Source: JAGVSR01 sp963778225
GTDB taxonomy: Bacteria > Pseudomonadota > Alphaproteobacteria > Rhizobiales > Hyphomicrobiaceae
DNA: 64,000 bases
Reading direction: 5' to 3'
Assembly (NCBI GenBank): GCA_963778225.1
Contig: CAVZTR010000008.1
Coordinates: 1 to 64,000 of the forward strand
In this document: positions 55,682 to 64,000 of the stretch, one piece after another
Layout: each line of letters starts with the position of its first letter
Position numbering within the stretch: position 1 is the stretch's first letter
Translations under genes and position numbers: made by a program
Notes under the pieces: generated by a model
Seen by the model: the letters and a program-made list of their open reading frames with translations, nothing else
Told to the model about the DNA's origin: nothing
The model's database searches: none

Positions 55682-57847
55682 GTGGCCACAATAACTGGAA
55701 CTGCGGCCAACGATGTTTTGGTTGGCACGACATTAGCTGACCGCATCGAAGGCGGAGCCGGCAACGACCGTATCAACGGTGGGGCCGGCGACGACGATCT
55801 TTTCGGTGGCATCGGTGCTGACACGCTGACGGGTGATGCGGGCAACGATCGCATTTTCGGCGAAGACGGCAACGATGGTGTTTTTGGCGGCGGCGGCAAC
55901 GATTACATCGATGGCGGCATCGGCGACGACGTTCTGTTCGGCGACGGCGGAAACGATACAATGCTCGGCGGATCGGGCAACGATCGCCTCATCGGCGGCG
56001 ACGGCCAGGACGTGATCGAAGGCGGCACAGGCAACGACACCCTGGACGGCGGCACGGGCAACGACATCTTCATCTGGCGTCCGGGTGACGGCACGGACAC
56101 GATCATCGGCGGCAGCGGCAACGATCGCCTCGAACTGCATTTGGAAGCAGCCGACGTGACGCCGGCTTTACGCGCCGATCTCGCCGCCTATAAGGCGTGG
56201 GCCGCCGCACAGGCAGCCTCCGCCGGCACAGCCGCCAACCTCAACGCCCAGACCTCAGGCGCAACCTTTACGTTCGCCTCCCTCGGCATCACGATTTCGG
56301 TGCTTGAATCCGTCGCCGTTAAAATCGGTGGCCAGGATGTCGCTTTCGACACCCTCCTCAATACCGCGCCCGTGGCGGCCAGCGAAATCAATCTCGCCGC
56401 GACCGAAGACACATCGGTGCAGGGCGTCATTGCTGCGACCGATGAGCAAGGCGATCAACTGACCTTCGGCGTCGAGACCGGACCCTCGCAAGGCGCCATC
56501 ACGCTTGATCCCGCCACCGGCGTCTTCGTCTACACGCCAGCCGCCGACTACAGCGGCGCTGACAGCTTCGTCGTCCGCATCACCGACGCCAACGGCGCCA
56601 GCGTCGTCCAGACCATCAACGTCGGCGTAGAACAGAAAGCCGATGCGCCTGTTCTGGTCGCAAATGACGTGGCCGTGTCCGTGGCCCGCGTGAGCACGAT
56701 CAAAGGCACGACTGGCAACGACGTCGTGCGCGGCGACCAATACGTCGCCAACAGCACGTTCGCGCTCGCCATCGCCGCCGCACTCACCGACACAGACGGG
56801 TCCGAACAGCTCTCCATTCGCGTCAGCGGCCTGCCATCCGGCGCGACGCTGTCGGCCGGGACGCTCCAGAGCGACGGGTCGTACGTGCTCCAGCAGACCG
56901 ATCTCGCCGGCTTGACGATGACGGCGTCGACGGCCCGCGATTTCACCCTGCAAATCACCGCGATGGCTCAGGACGGCAACTCAGTGGCCGAAACCTCTGA
57001 TAGCGTGACCGTCACGTTCCAGCGTGGCCAAGCCGACATGAATGACAGGATCGTCGCCACCACCGGCAACGACACCTACGACGGCGGCCTCGGCAGCGAT
57101 ACTGTCGACTACTCGGCTGTCACGACAGCCGTCAGCGTCGACTTGAGCAGCGGCCGCGCGTTCGGCCCTGGCACGCAGAGCCTGACTTCCATCGAAAACA
57201 TCGTAGGCACCAGCCAAGGCGACGTGATCACGGGCAATTCCAGCGACAATGTCATCGATGCCGGCTCCGGCAACGATCGTGTCAACGGCGGCGGCGGCAA
57301 CGACACCTTCATCGGCGGCCTCGGCGATGATCGCTACGACGGCGGCACCGGCACCGACGTCCTCGACTATTCGTCGGCAACGCGCGCGATTGCGGTCGAC
57401 GACGGTGACGTAACCGGCATGGGAAGCGATCGCTACTCCAACGTCGAGAAAATCGTCGGATCGAAATTCGCGGATACCTTCCAAGGCGGCAAGAATGTCG
57501 ACGCCTTCGACGGTGGCGCGGGTAACGATTGGTTCCGCGGCTACGAAGGTTCCGACATCTTCAGCGGCGGCGCCGGTAGCGATACCTTCGTCTGGGACGA
57601 GAAAGACGTCGTCTCCGGCAAGAAATCCCAAGGGGTCGACACCATCACGGATTTCGGCGCCGGAGATCGGCTGGACCTGAGCGACATGATAGACGGTGTC
57701 CTGGGCCTGGTGAAGGTGACGGACACGGCCGCTGGATCGATGGTGTCCGTCAAGGTCGGCTCTTCCTTCTATGACGTCGTCTTGCTCGAGAGCGTGCACG
57801 GCATCACGACCACCTCTCTACTCGCCGACGGACAGTTGATCGCGTGA
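55682..57847 (+). CDS. RTX (haemolysin-type calcium-binding) protein with cadherin-like domains
   Basis: 721 residues. The GTG at 55682 is chosen over a TTG at 55622 because GGGAG lies 6 nt before it and the result, MATITGTAANDVLVG, is the usual RTX start. Two blocks of calcium-binding GGxGxDxUx nonapeptides occur, at about residues 8-155 and 465-615 (GGAGNDRINGG, GSGNDRLIGGDGQDV). Between them are cadherin-like/VCBS-type beta domains (DATGVFVYTPAADYSGADSF-type text). The C-terminus (TDFGAGDRLDLSDM, then a short hydrophobic tail) fits type I secretion. No ABC exporter, toxin or enzyme domain is near, so a surface or adhesion role is the best guess. Confidence 0.9.
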   Translation: MATITGTAANDVLVGTTLADRIEGGAGNDRINGGAGDDDLFGGIGADTLTGDAGNDRIFGEDGNDGVFGGGGNDYIDGGIGDDVLFGDGGNDTMLGGSGNDRLIGGDGQDVIEGGTGNDTLDGGTGNDIFIWRPGDGTDTIIGGSGNDRLELHLEAADVTPALRADLAAYKAWAAAQAASAGTAANLNAQTSGATFTFASLGITISVLESVAVKIGGQDVAFDTLLNTAPVAASEINLAATEDTSVQGVIAATDEQGDQLTFGVETGPSQGAITLDPATGVFVYTPAADYSGADSFVVRITDANGASVVQTINVGVEQKADAPVLVANDVAVSVARVSTIKGTTGNDVVRGDQYVANSTFALAIAAALTDTDGSEQLSIRVSGLPSGATLSAGTLQSDGSYVLQQTDLAGLTMTASTARDFTLQITAMAQDGNSVAETSDSVTVTFQRGQADMNDRIVATTGNDTYDGGLGSDTVDYSAVTTAVSVDLSSGRAFGPGTQSLTSIENIVGTSQGDVITGNSSDNVIDAGSGNDRVNGGGGNDTFIGGLGDDRYDGGTGTDVLDYSSATRAIAVDDGDVTGMGSDRYSNVEKIVGSKFADTFQGGKNVDAFDGGAGNDWFRGYEGSDIFSGGAGSDTFVWDEKDVVSGKKSQGVDTITDFGAGDRLDLSDMIDGVLGLVKVTDTAAGSMVSVKVGSSFYDVVLLESVHGITTTSLLADGQLIA

Positions 57848-58064
57848 GGTGAACCTGGGCGGCCGCGGCGGCTCAGGCACCGCAGATCGAAAAAGGGGGT
57901 CACTGGGGCAGCCGGCTGGCATTCGACACAACGGCTTCGCGTGAGAATTGAGGTTCTCATCCGATGACAGGGCAGCGCAAGCTCCTCGATCAATTGATGG
58001 AGTTCGTTGTCCGCAGTACGGACCGCACCTTTCGCGGGCAGAAAACGACCAAAGGAAACGCAGC

Positions 58065-58934
58065 ATGGCCCAGCAGGCGAACGTGATCGTGAACAGTGTT
58101 GGCGCGATCTCCGCGCTCATTGTCGTGTGCTGGATCGGCTATTCGGCGTTGCATAAAGAAGAAATGGCTGTCTGCGAAGGCCGCTATCCAACCTCGACGC
58201 GCTTCTCGCTGGCATCCTCTTCGGGCGAGAGCGTAACCCTCAGCGAACTTCAGGCACGCATTGGTTTGACCGAGTGGGGCATTTTGCAGAACGCCCGCGT
58301 CCTCACGCCGGAAGCGGGCACCAACACGCCTGTTCTGGGCGTGACGCTCGGCCAAGGAACGAGCGGCGGCTACCGGGCCGACCAGACGAGGGGCGGGATC
58401 GGATTTACTTGGACGCCCTCCGATATGGCCGACGCCAATCCCACAGCGGCGTGTTTGTCCTACCGCGTGTTCCTGCCGGCCAATTTCCAGTTTTCGCTAG
58501 GCGGCACGCTTCCGGGCCTGATGATTGGATCGGGTTTCGATCCGCGGGGTGAGCCCATCGTGGGCGACGGCGCAGCCGTTCGGCCGGGCTGGAGCGTCGA
58601 TGGCCGCATCGGCGTCAACGTGCAGTACGCCACCCGCGAAGGCTGGAAAAACCCCTCAGCCCTGAATGCGAAGACAACTTGGCCTTCCGGCCGCTGGATC
58701 AACGTTGAACAGGAAGTCATTCTCAACGACGCTGGCAAGAAGAATGGGATTATCAGGCTGTGGCTAGACGGCGAACTTGCCGGCGAGAATACGGCGCTCG
58801 CCCTGCGCGGAGACGACACTTTGGCCATGGCCGGCGTCATCGCTGATGTTCACTACGGCGGCGTCCTCAATAACGCCACCGCTCCTGAGGATACCGAGGT
58901 CCGCGTGTCACCTTTCGTCGTCAGGTGGCAGTAG
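58065..58934 (+). CDS. Membrane-anchored PL14-like (polysaccharide lyase fold) protein
   Basis: 289 residues. ATG 58065 follows AAAGGAAA. A transmembrane anchor is near residues 12-26, followed by a jelly-roll domain. Features shared with polysaccharide lyase family 14-type proteins: FQFSLGGTLPGLMIGSGF, WSVDGRIGVNVQYA, then GRWINVEQEVILNDAGKKNG and IRLWLDGELAGENTAL. A role in cleaving or binding an acidic exopolysaccharide is inferred. Catalytic residues of the family are not secure enough to confirm activity. It lies between an RTX protein gene and a small membrane-protein gene. Confidence 0.65.
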   Translation: MAQQANVIVNSVGAISALIVVCWIGYSALHKEEMAVCEGRYPTSTRFSLASSSGESVTLSELQARIGLTEWGILQNARVLTPEAGTNTPVLGVTLGQGTSGGYRADQTRGGIGFTWTPSDMADANPTAACLSYRVFLPANFQFSLGGTLPGLMIGSGFDPRGEPIVGDGAAVRPGWSVDGRIGVNVQYATREGWKNPSALNAKTTWPSGRWINVEQEVILNDAGKKNGIIRLWLDGELAGENTALALRGDDTLAMAGVIADVHYGGVLNNATAPEDTEVRVSPFVVRWQ

Positions 58935-58964
58935 CCCGCCACACGCGACGCTGAGCAAGATTGA

Positions 58965-59318
58965 ATGGAATTGACGCGTCGGCAATTCGCACGTCTGGTC
59001 GCCCTACTTTATGTCGTCGGCGGCCTCCTGCTGTTGGGCGACTACAGCTCAGCTCCCGAAGGGGTCGGCGCACATCTGCCGCTCGCCTGGCACGTTCTTC
59101 CGCTGTCGGTCGCCGCCTCAGTGTTCGCTTTTCTCATGGACCGATCCGCGCCGCTCGATCCCACGTGGCACGTTCCCGTTGCAGTGGTGAAAGGCGCATT
59201 TCTTTTCAGCTTGCTGGTCTGCAGTGCAGCGCTGACGCGAATAATTTCCGGCCGCGCCAACGCTTCTGCTCACAAATCTGGCGCTCGGGATCATGTGCCT
59301 GAAAATGAGAATGACTGA
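58965..59318 (+). CDS. Small membrane protein, function unknown
   Basis: 117 residues with three hydrophobic segments (about 11-26, 42-58 and 74-90) and a hydrophilic tail (ANASAHKSGARDHVPENEND). It starts 30 nt after the PL14-like gene and is probably cotranscribed with it. There is no recognised family. It may form part of an envelope complex with the preceding gene. Confidence 0.65.
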   Translation: MELTRRQFARLVALLYVVGGLLLLGDYSSAPEGVGAHLPLAWHVLPLSVAASVFAFLMDRSAPLDPTWHVPVAVVKGAFLFSLLVCSAALTRIISGRANASAHKSGARDHVPENEND

Positions 59319-59501
59319 GCGACCCGAAAAACAAAACGCGTGTTAAATAACGTTCAATTCAGATTAATGGGTTCAGTTTACGCATTATTGAGGAACGCGA
59401 AAAAATTATTCTGTGGATCTTGCGAAATGAGCGGGAAAGGTGTTTCTAGAACATACGCGTGGCGCCGTCCCCCCCATCCCCCCAAAGGTGCCATGTTGTT
59501 G
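59319..59501. other. AT-rich intergenic stretch, possible small RNA
   Basis: No ORF is supported. From 59320 to about 59420 the sequence is unusually AT-rich for this genome (AAAAACAAAACG, TTAAATAACG, AAAAAATTATTC) and then turns C-rich near 59468-59485. A strong terminator follows directly (59502-59540), too far from the upstream gene to be an ordinary terminator and preceded by a plausible promoter region. This could encode a small RNA ending at that terminator. Confidence 0.4.
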
Positions 59502-59540
59502 AGCCCGCGGTCTCCCCCCGACCGCGGGCTTTCTCTTTTT
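59502..59540 (+). terminator. Strong rho-independent terminator
   Basis: An 11-bp perfect stem, AGCCCGCGGTC with GACCGCGGGCT (7-nt C-rich loop), is followed by TTCTCTTTTT. It faces rightward and sits just before the convergent nuclease-like gene. Confidence 0.92.
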
Positions 59541-59549
59541 GAAGCGCGT

Positions 59550-60872
59550 CTATCGCTTCGCGTCGCGAGCTTGAAAACCAGCCGCCTCTGCCTCTTCCGC
59601 TGAACAAAACCAGCGATCGCCGCGCTCCTCGCGAATGGAAATGCGCGGGTAATCGGCGCTATGCGGCAGCAGATAGGTGCGCCGCCCCGATTGAATTCGA
59701 CCCTTTATGGGACACCCCCCCGGCGCGCCTGCCGCCGCATCGGCAAATAATCGGTCGCGCCATGCGTCCGGCCGTTCAGGTTCTCCCGCCCAAAGCCCAG
59801 CCTTGGCTTCTTGCGCTTCTGATTGCTGCGCCGAATAACTCGACCATAGCGATCCCTCGGCAAACGCGAAGCCTTGGCGGACAAGTTCGGCAGCGAGATC
59901 TTTGCCGTCCAATTCACAGGTCCCATTGCGAATACCGTCAGCTTCGCCGGTAATCTCGCAACGAAGTTGCCGGCGGCTGCGAATGAGTTTGTCGAAACTC
60001 TTTTCGGCGGCAGCCCCGCAGGTCCACGTGCTCCCATCCGCGCGGCGGCACACCTGGGAGAAATCCAGCATCGTAACGCCGTTCAATCGAACGGAATTGC
60101 TGCCGATGCGCACGAGGCCAGGTCCCGCCACCCGCCCCGTTCCCTGGATGACATCGTCGCGTGCAGCCGGCGCCTTGGCCGCGGGGGATGGGCCGGGCGA
60201 CGGTCCTGCCGTCTCGAACCAGCGACCGGCCGCCGGCACCGCGAACCAGAGTGCCACTGCCGCAAAAGCCGCCGCGGCACCGACCGGGAGCAGCGACCCG
60301 GCCCGATCGACGGCGACCACCACCCGCTCCGTGCGAACAGCCCATTCGTCTTCGGCTTCCGACGAATTCGAAAACACCCGCGGCCAAAGCCAAGCCAAGC
60401 CGGCCACCAGTGCCGCCGCCCCAAGCATGACCGCATCCGCGTCCGTCCCGAATTGCCAGGCCCGCACTGCGAAACCCGCGCTCCCCAAGGCAGCTATCGC
60501 AGCCAGGATGAGCGACACGCGCCGCGTCGAGAGCCGGGCATTCACAGGCGCCGACACAGAAGCGATCCGCGAGCGAGCCGCCGCCGCAGCCCGCACCAGC
60601 AGGGCCAGACCCTTTTCCGCACCCTCCGCAGTGCCCTCCGCCGCCGACTTGGCGATCTTGACGGCAGCCTGACCCGCCGCCTCCGCTCCGGCCGCGCTCG
60701 CAGCCAGCCCCTTGCGCCCGGCCTCCTTGACGCCTTCCACGGCCGCAACCTTGGCCGCCTCGATCTTGTCGCGCCGGTGCTGCCGCCGAACGAGCACCGT
60801 CGTCCGCACGTAGTCTTTCCATTCAAAGCCGTCGTTTCGCCGCCACCAGCGCAATGCGAAATCCCCCGCCAA
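59550..60872 (-). CDS. Membrane-anchored thermonuclease-like (SNase domain) protein
   Basis: 440 residues, from TTG at 60872; a later start is possible because no ATG fits the conserved-looking beginning (FEWKDYVRTTVLVRRQHRR). A helical Ala/Lys/Glu-rich segment precedes hydrophobic segments near residues 120-165 and 195-215. A staphylococcal-nuclease-like domain follows at about 250-375 (VRIGSNSVRLNGVTMLDFSQ, GTCELDGKDLAAELVRQGFA, EAQEAKAGLWAG). The C-terminal 60 residues add a small Cys-containing region (GGCPIKGRIQSGRRTYLLP) that fits a cold-shock-like or zinc site only loosely. Nuclease activity is inferred. Transcription is leftward, convergent with the terminator above. Confidence 0.75.
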   Translation of the reverse strand: MAGDFALRWWRRNDGFEWKDYVRTTVLVRRQHRRDKIEAAKVAAVEGVKEAGRKGLAASAAGAEAAGQAAVKIAKSAAEGTAEGAEKGLALLVRAAAAARSRIASVSAPVNARLSTRRVSLILAAIAALGSAGFAVRAWQFGTDADAVMLGAAALVAGLAWLWPRVFSNSSEAEDEWAVRTERVVVAVDRAGSLLPVGAAAAFAAVALWFAVPAAGRWFETAGPSPGPSPAAKAPAARDDVIQGTGRVAGPGLVRIGSNSVRLNGVTMLDFSQVCRRADGSTWTCGAAAEKSFDKLIRSRRQLRCEITGEADGIRNGTCELDGKDLAAELVRQGFAFAEGSLWSSYSAQQSEAQEAKAGLWAGEPERPDAWRDRLFADAAAGAPGGCPIKGRIQSGRRTYLLPHSADYPRISIREERGDRWFCSAEEAEAAGFQARDAKR

Positions 60873-61055
60873 CCATGGTTCTGTCCGGACTTATCGCGCA
60901 ACTTCAGGCCGCAACGTGGCGGAGCCGGCCCCTCTCGCGTCCAATTTAGATCTGCATGTCGACTGATCGCCTTCCGCCATTCCAGCGTTTAGCGTGTATC
61001 GATCCGTCCAGGCCCGGTTGAGGGCTGTCCGGGTGCAACTGTGGAGAACCGCACG

Positions 61056-61598
61056 ATGATCGCTCTTCGCTCCGCCATGGCCGTGGCCTGCCTCGGCCTT
61101 GGTCTCGCCCTTGCCGCGACCGGCCCAGCCGCCGCCGACTTCGACCCGCCCGTGAAGAAGAAGGTCGATTGTTCCAAGCCCGAGAACAAGAATAAGGCCG
61201 CCTGCAAGCCGAGCCACGGCGAAGCCAACGACGACGAAATCTACAACGCCGGCTACTGGATGGCCCGCCAGGGCCAATACGCCGAAGCCCTCGCCGTGTT
61301 CCGCACCGCCCAGGACCAGAACGATCCCCGCATCCTCACCGGCATCGGGTTCACCACGCGCAAACTGGGCGACGTCGACGCCGCCTTCGCCTACTACGAT
61401 CGTGCGCTTGCCCGTGCTCCCGACATGGTGCTGACCCGCGCCTATCTCGGCGAAGCCTTCATCATGAAGGGCAACGTCACTGCCGCCGAAAGCCAGCTCG
61501 GCGAAATCGCCCGCCGCTGCGGCACCTCCTGCGAGGCCTACGCCCAGCTCTCGAACACGATCGCCACCTACAAGTCGACCGCTGGCATCAAGAGCTGA
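61056..61598 (+). CDS. Secreted TPR protein, first of a tandem pair
   Basis: 180 residues. ATG 61056 has GGAGAA 8 nt upstream. A signal peptide (MACLGLGLALAATGPAAA-like) ends near AADFDPP, followed by a Lys-rich stretch with two Cys and then TPR-like helices: YNAGYWMARQGQYAEALAVF, AFAYYDRALARAPDMVL, YLGEAFIMKGNVTAAE. A late Cys pair occurs in CGTSCEAY. The following gene repeats the same plan. Function unknown; a periplasmic scaffold is likely. Confidence 0.8.
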   Translation: MIALRSAMAVACLGLGLALAATGPAAADFDPPVKKKVDCSKPENKNKAACKPSHGEANDDEIYNAGYWMARQGQYAEALAVFRTAQDQNDPRILTGIGFTTRKLGDVDAAFAYYDRALARAPDMVLTRAYLGEAFIMKGNVTAAESQLGEIARRCGTSCEAYAQLSNTIATYKSTAGIKS

Positions 61599-61728
61599 GA
61601 CCACCCCCCGCGCCGCTCTTCTCTTGCGGCAAACGACCTCTTGGCTCAGCCCAATCCCTGAGGCACATTCGGCCCCGGATTAAGACCCGGGGCCGATTGG
61701 CCTGTCCCGGGCCATGGGAGACGCCTTG

Positions 61729-62275
61729 ATGCTTTCTACGATTCTGGTTCGGAGCCTGGTCGCCGCCGTTCTTGCCATCTCGCTCGCGACGAGATGCGTC
61801 GGCCGAAGGCCAAACCTTCTCCAAGGACGTCGGACCCGCACACACCAGCTGCGATACGCAAGCCAAGGGCTCCGCCGGCTGGAGCGCTTGCGTCGGTGCC
61901 GCCCGCGCGTCCATGTCGGACGATGAACTCTTCTACGCCGGCTACTGGCTCGCCAAAAACGGCCGCTACGCCGACGCACTCACCTACCTGAACCTCGCCC
62001 GCACGAAAGATGCTCGCGTCCTCACCTACATCGGGTTCGCCACGCGCAAGCAGGGTGACGTGGATGCAGCCCTCCCGCTTTACGCCGCTGCCCTTGCCAA
62101 GGATCCGAACTTTGTCGTCGCCCGCGCTTATCTTGGCGAAGCGTACCTGACCAAGAATGAACCCGCCCGCGCCAAGGCCGAACTTGCTGAGATCGCCACC
62201 CGCTGCGGCACCACCTGCGCGGCATACGTCGATCTCGACCGTCACATCAGCGACTATGAGACGGCCAAAGGCTGA
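61729..62275 (+). CDS. Secreted TPR protein, second of a tandem pair, reading frame interrupted
   Basis: Paralogue of the preceding gene: YAGYWLAKNGRYADALTYL, YIGFATRKQGDVDAALPLY and RAYLGEAYLTKNEPARA align with it along the chain, including CGTTCAAY. The start ATG 61729 has GGGAG upstream and gives MLSTILVRSLVAAVLAISLAT. The frame then breaks near 61793; one surplus base separates the signal peptide from DASAEGQTFSKDVGPAH, and the span is one base over a multiple of three. Repaired length is about 181 residues. The sugar transporter starts 3 nt after its stop. Confidence 0.78.
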
Positions 62276-62278
62276 CGC

Positions 62279-63544
62279 GTGAGCCCCACAGCCACCGCAG
62301 AACAGGAGAACACCCTGGGGCCGATGATCACCATCGGCCTTCTCTTTTTCATCTTCGGCTTCGTCACGTGGCTCAACGGCCCGCTGATCACCTTCGTCAA
62401 GCTCGCCTTCGATCTCGACGACGTGAACGCCTTTCTCGTGCCGATGGCATTCTACCTGTCGTACTTCTTCCTCGCCCTTCCCGCCTCCGCCGTCCTGCGC
62501 GCTACCGGCATGAAACGCGGCATGGCGCTGGGCTTGGCCGTGATGGCCATCGGCGCGGTTCTGTTCGGCCACTTCACCACCGCCCGCATCTATGGCGGCG
62601 CACTCACCGGCCTCTTCGTCATCGGCACCGGCCTCGCGTTGCTGCAAACGGCCGCAAATCCCTACGTCGCGATCCTCGGCCCCATCGCGAGTGCCGCCCG
62701 CCGCATCGCTTTCATGGGCATCTGCAATAAGTTCGCAGGCCTTCTCGCTCCGCTCATCTTCGGCGCCCTCGTCCTTCACGGCCTCGACGACTTTGCCGAA
62801 CGCGTAAAATCGGCACCGACGCCCGAAGCCCGCGCAAGCCTGCTAGACGCTTTCGCGGCGCAGGTTTACGCGCCCTACATGATTATGGCCGCGCTGCTCG
62901 CTCTGCTCGGGGTATTCATCCTGCGCTCCCGCCTGCCTGATCTCCAGCCCGAAACGGTCAACGCCCACGACGAGCCTGGCTCGAAAGCTAAGACGATCTT
63001 CGCCTTCCCGCATCTCTGGCTGGGCGTCGTCGGCATCTTCACCTACGTCGGCGTGGAGGTCATGGCTGCCGATGCGATCGGCGTCTACGGCGAAGGCTTC
63101 GGCCTTCCGCTCGACGACACGCGGCTCTTTACCTCATACACGCTCGCCGCCATGCTCGTTGGCTACATTGCCGGCCTCGCGCTCATCCCGCGCATCGTCT
63201 CACAAGAACGCTACCTTGCGATCTCCGCCGCGCTCGGCATCCTTCTCTGCCTCGGCGCCACCACCACAAGCGGCGCCATCTCCGTCGCCTTCATCGCCGC
63301 ACTCGGCTTCGCCAATGCGATGATGTGGCCCGCCATCTTCCCTCTCGCCATCCGCGACCTCGGCCGCCACACTGAAACCGGCTCCGCCCTTCTCATCATG
63401 GCCGTCGCCGGCGGCGCCATCATGCCCTGGCTGTTCGCACTCCTGAAAACCCACGTCGATTTCCAGATCGCCTACGCCGCCCTCGCGATCCCCAGCTACG
63501 CCTTCCTTCTCTACTTCGGCCTTCGCGGTCACCGCACCACCTGA
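62279..63544 (+). CDS. Sugar MFS transporter (GluP/FucP-like glucose/galactose permease family)
   Basis: 421 residues, twelve transmembrane segments. N-terminal text ITIGLLFFIFGFVTWLNGPL and the LLQTAANPYVAILGP motif are typical of the FucP/GluP branch of the major facilitator superfamily, which uses the proton gradient to import hexoses such as fucose, glucose or galactose. Substrate is not decided by sequence. GTG 62279 starts 3 nt after the TPR gene stop, so the two are coupled, which suggests that the periplasmic TPR proteins and the transporter work in one process. Confidence 0.9.
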   Translation: MSPTATAEQENTLGPMITIGLLFFIFGFVTWLNGPLITFVKLAFDLDDVNAFLVPMAFYLSYFFLALPASAVLRATGMKRGMALGLAVMAIGAVLFGHFTTARIYGGALTGLFVIGTGLALLQTAANPYVAILGPIASAARRIAFMGICNKFAGLLAPLIFGALVLHGLDDFAERVKSAPTPEARASLLDAFAAQVYAPYMIMAALLALLGVFILRSRLPDLQPETVNAHDEPGSKAKTIFAFPHLWLGVVGIFTYVGVEVMAADAIGVYGEGFGLPLDDTRLFTSYTLAAMLVGYIAGLALIPRIVSQERYLAISAALGILLCLGATTTSGAISVAFIAALGFANAMMWPAIFPLAIRDLGRHTETGSALLIMAVAGGAIMPWLFALLKTHVDFQIAYAALAIPSYAFLLYFGLRGHRTT

Positions 63545-63573
63545 AACCCCGCACGCGTCCGCAAACCGTCGTT

Positions 63574-63596
63574 CCCCTCCCCCTCGCGGGGAGGGG
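63574..63596. repeat. GC-rich palindrome, repeat- or terminator-like
   Basis: A 9-bp arm pair, CCCCTCCCC with GGGGAGGGG around CTCGC, 30 nt after the transporter stop; it continues into a G-rich run (GAAGGGGTGGGGGG). It resembles dispersed intergenic palindromes of Hyphomicrobiales. With no T run it is unlikely to be a strong terminator. Confidence 0.55.
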
Positions 63597-63695
63597 AAGG
63601 GGTGGGGGGCTGCCTGCGGCGCACTCGCAATACAGCGCACCACGTGCGCCCGCCGGCCAACTGAGCTAAAAGCCGCCCATGATCCGGAACCGAAC

Positions 63696-64000
63696 ATGAG
63701 CTGGGGCAAGGGCGACGACACGAGCGCCAAGCGTGGCTACCATCACGGCAACCTGCGGGAAGCCCTGATCAAGGCCGCGCTCGATCTCATTTCGCAAAAA
63801 GGCCCCGCCGGTTTCACGTTCGCGGAAGCCGCCCGCGTTGCTGGCGTCTCTCCCGCAGCGCCCTACCGTCATTTCCGCGACCGCGACGCGCTGATCGCCG
63901 ATGTTGCCCGCCAAGGGTTCCAAGCCTTCGCCCGCGCACTCGAAAGCGCCTGGGGCGCCGGTCAGCCGAACCCCCGCTCAGCCTTCGAACGCGTCGGCCG
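63696..64000 (+). CDS. TetR/AcrR-family transcriptional regulator, cut by window end
   Basis: The ATG at 63696 opens a frame that runs off the window. The N-terminal DNA-binding helix-turn-helix is clear: REALIKAALDLISQKGPAGF, then TFAEAARVAGVSPAAPYRHF and RDRDALIADVARQGF. The ligand-binding part is missing, so the effector and targets cannot be named. There is no adjacent divergent gene in view; it follows the sugar transporter by about 150 nt. Confidence 0.88.
   Translation, partial: MSWGKGDDTSAKRGYHHGNLREALIKAALDLISQKGPAGFTFAEAARVAGVSPAAPYRHFRDRDALIADVARQGFQAFARALESAWGAGQPNPRSAFERVG

Noticed and set aside
55730..56130. Short tandem DNA similarity that could be taken for a CRISPR or satellite array
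   Set aside because: The periodicity is 27 nt in frame and encodes the RTX nonapeptides, so it is protein repeat, not an array with spacers.
61670..61695. CGGCCCCGG/CCGGGGCCG hairpin between the TPR genes
   Set aside because: No T run follows and the next ribosome-binding site is close; termination or regulation cannot be supported.

Overview
The window looks like chromosome of a GC-rich alphaproteobacterium of the Hyphomicrobiales (Rhizobiales), most likely a Hyphomicrobium-like member. The basis is gene content and order: TIGR02300-type zinc-ribbon gene, aroA, cmk, rpsA, sppA, ihfB, lapA, trpF-trpB-trpA, accD, folC, trxA, addAB, a TsaE-AmgK fusion, and then ahcY with HPr/EIIA/HprK/ChvG/ChvI and pckA. 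I see no prophage, insertion sequence, plasmid gene or CRISPR array.

Layout. 1-2130: 3' part of a 23S rRNA gene, 5S rRNA and a strong terminator. 2270-9290: a rightward iron-uptake-like cluster (imelysin, OprB-type porin, di-haem DUF1111 protein, TonB-dependent siderophore receptor). The first and last of these genes share a near-identical 34-bp leader just before the start codon. 9360-18080: tRNA-Ala(GGC), aroA and a set of accessory genes lying between aroA and cmk: small secreted proteins, an HExxH protein, a SnoaL-VOC fusion, a transglutaminase-like protein, a lone receiver and a SPOR protein. 18085-28822: rightward housekeeping block. 28888-40823: leftward block for thioredoxin, AddAB double-strand-break repair, murein recycling, tRNA t6A modification and a PAS histidine kinase. 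41083-46625: leftward ahcY, regulatory PTS and the ChvG-ChvI envelope/acid-response system. 46826-52233: a HugZ-like protein, pckA, a lipid-kinase-like protein and a fatty-acid desaturase with an FNR/FixK-like site upstream. 52508-64000: accessory region with a three-repeat secreted protein, a GlcD-like oxidase, an RTX protein, a PL14-like anchored protein, a membrane nuclease-like protein, paired TPR proteins, a GluP-like sugar transporter and a truncated TetR regulator.

Quality caveat. Reading frames are broken by apparent single-base indels in the imelysin, porin, tautomerase, cmk, addA and second TPR genes, and by a cluster of lesions in the receptor gene. Because cmk is normally essential in bacteria, at least part of this is probably sequencing or assembly error rather than gene decay. 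Interrupted genes are therefore listed as single loci with the lesion described.

How the genes work together. The iron cluster encodes an outer-membrane receptor, a porin and periplasmic iron/redox proteins. Regulatory PTS proteins sit next to ChvG/ChvI and pckA, the usual alphaproteobacterial link between carbon status and envelope stress. AmgK and MurU together form the anhydro-MurNAc recycling route to UDP-MurNAc.
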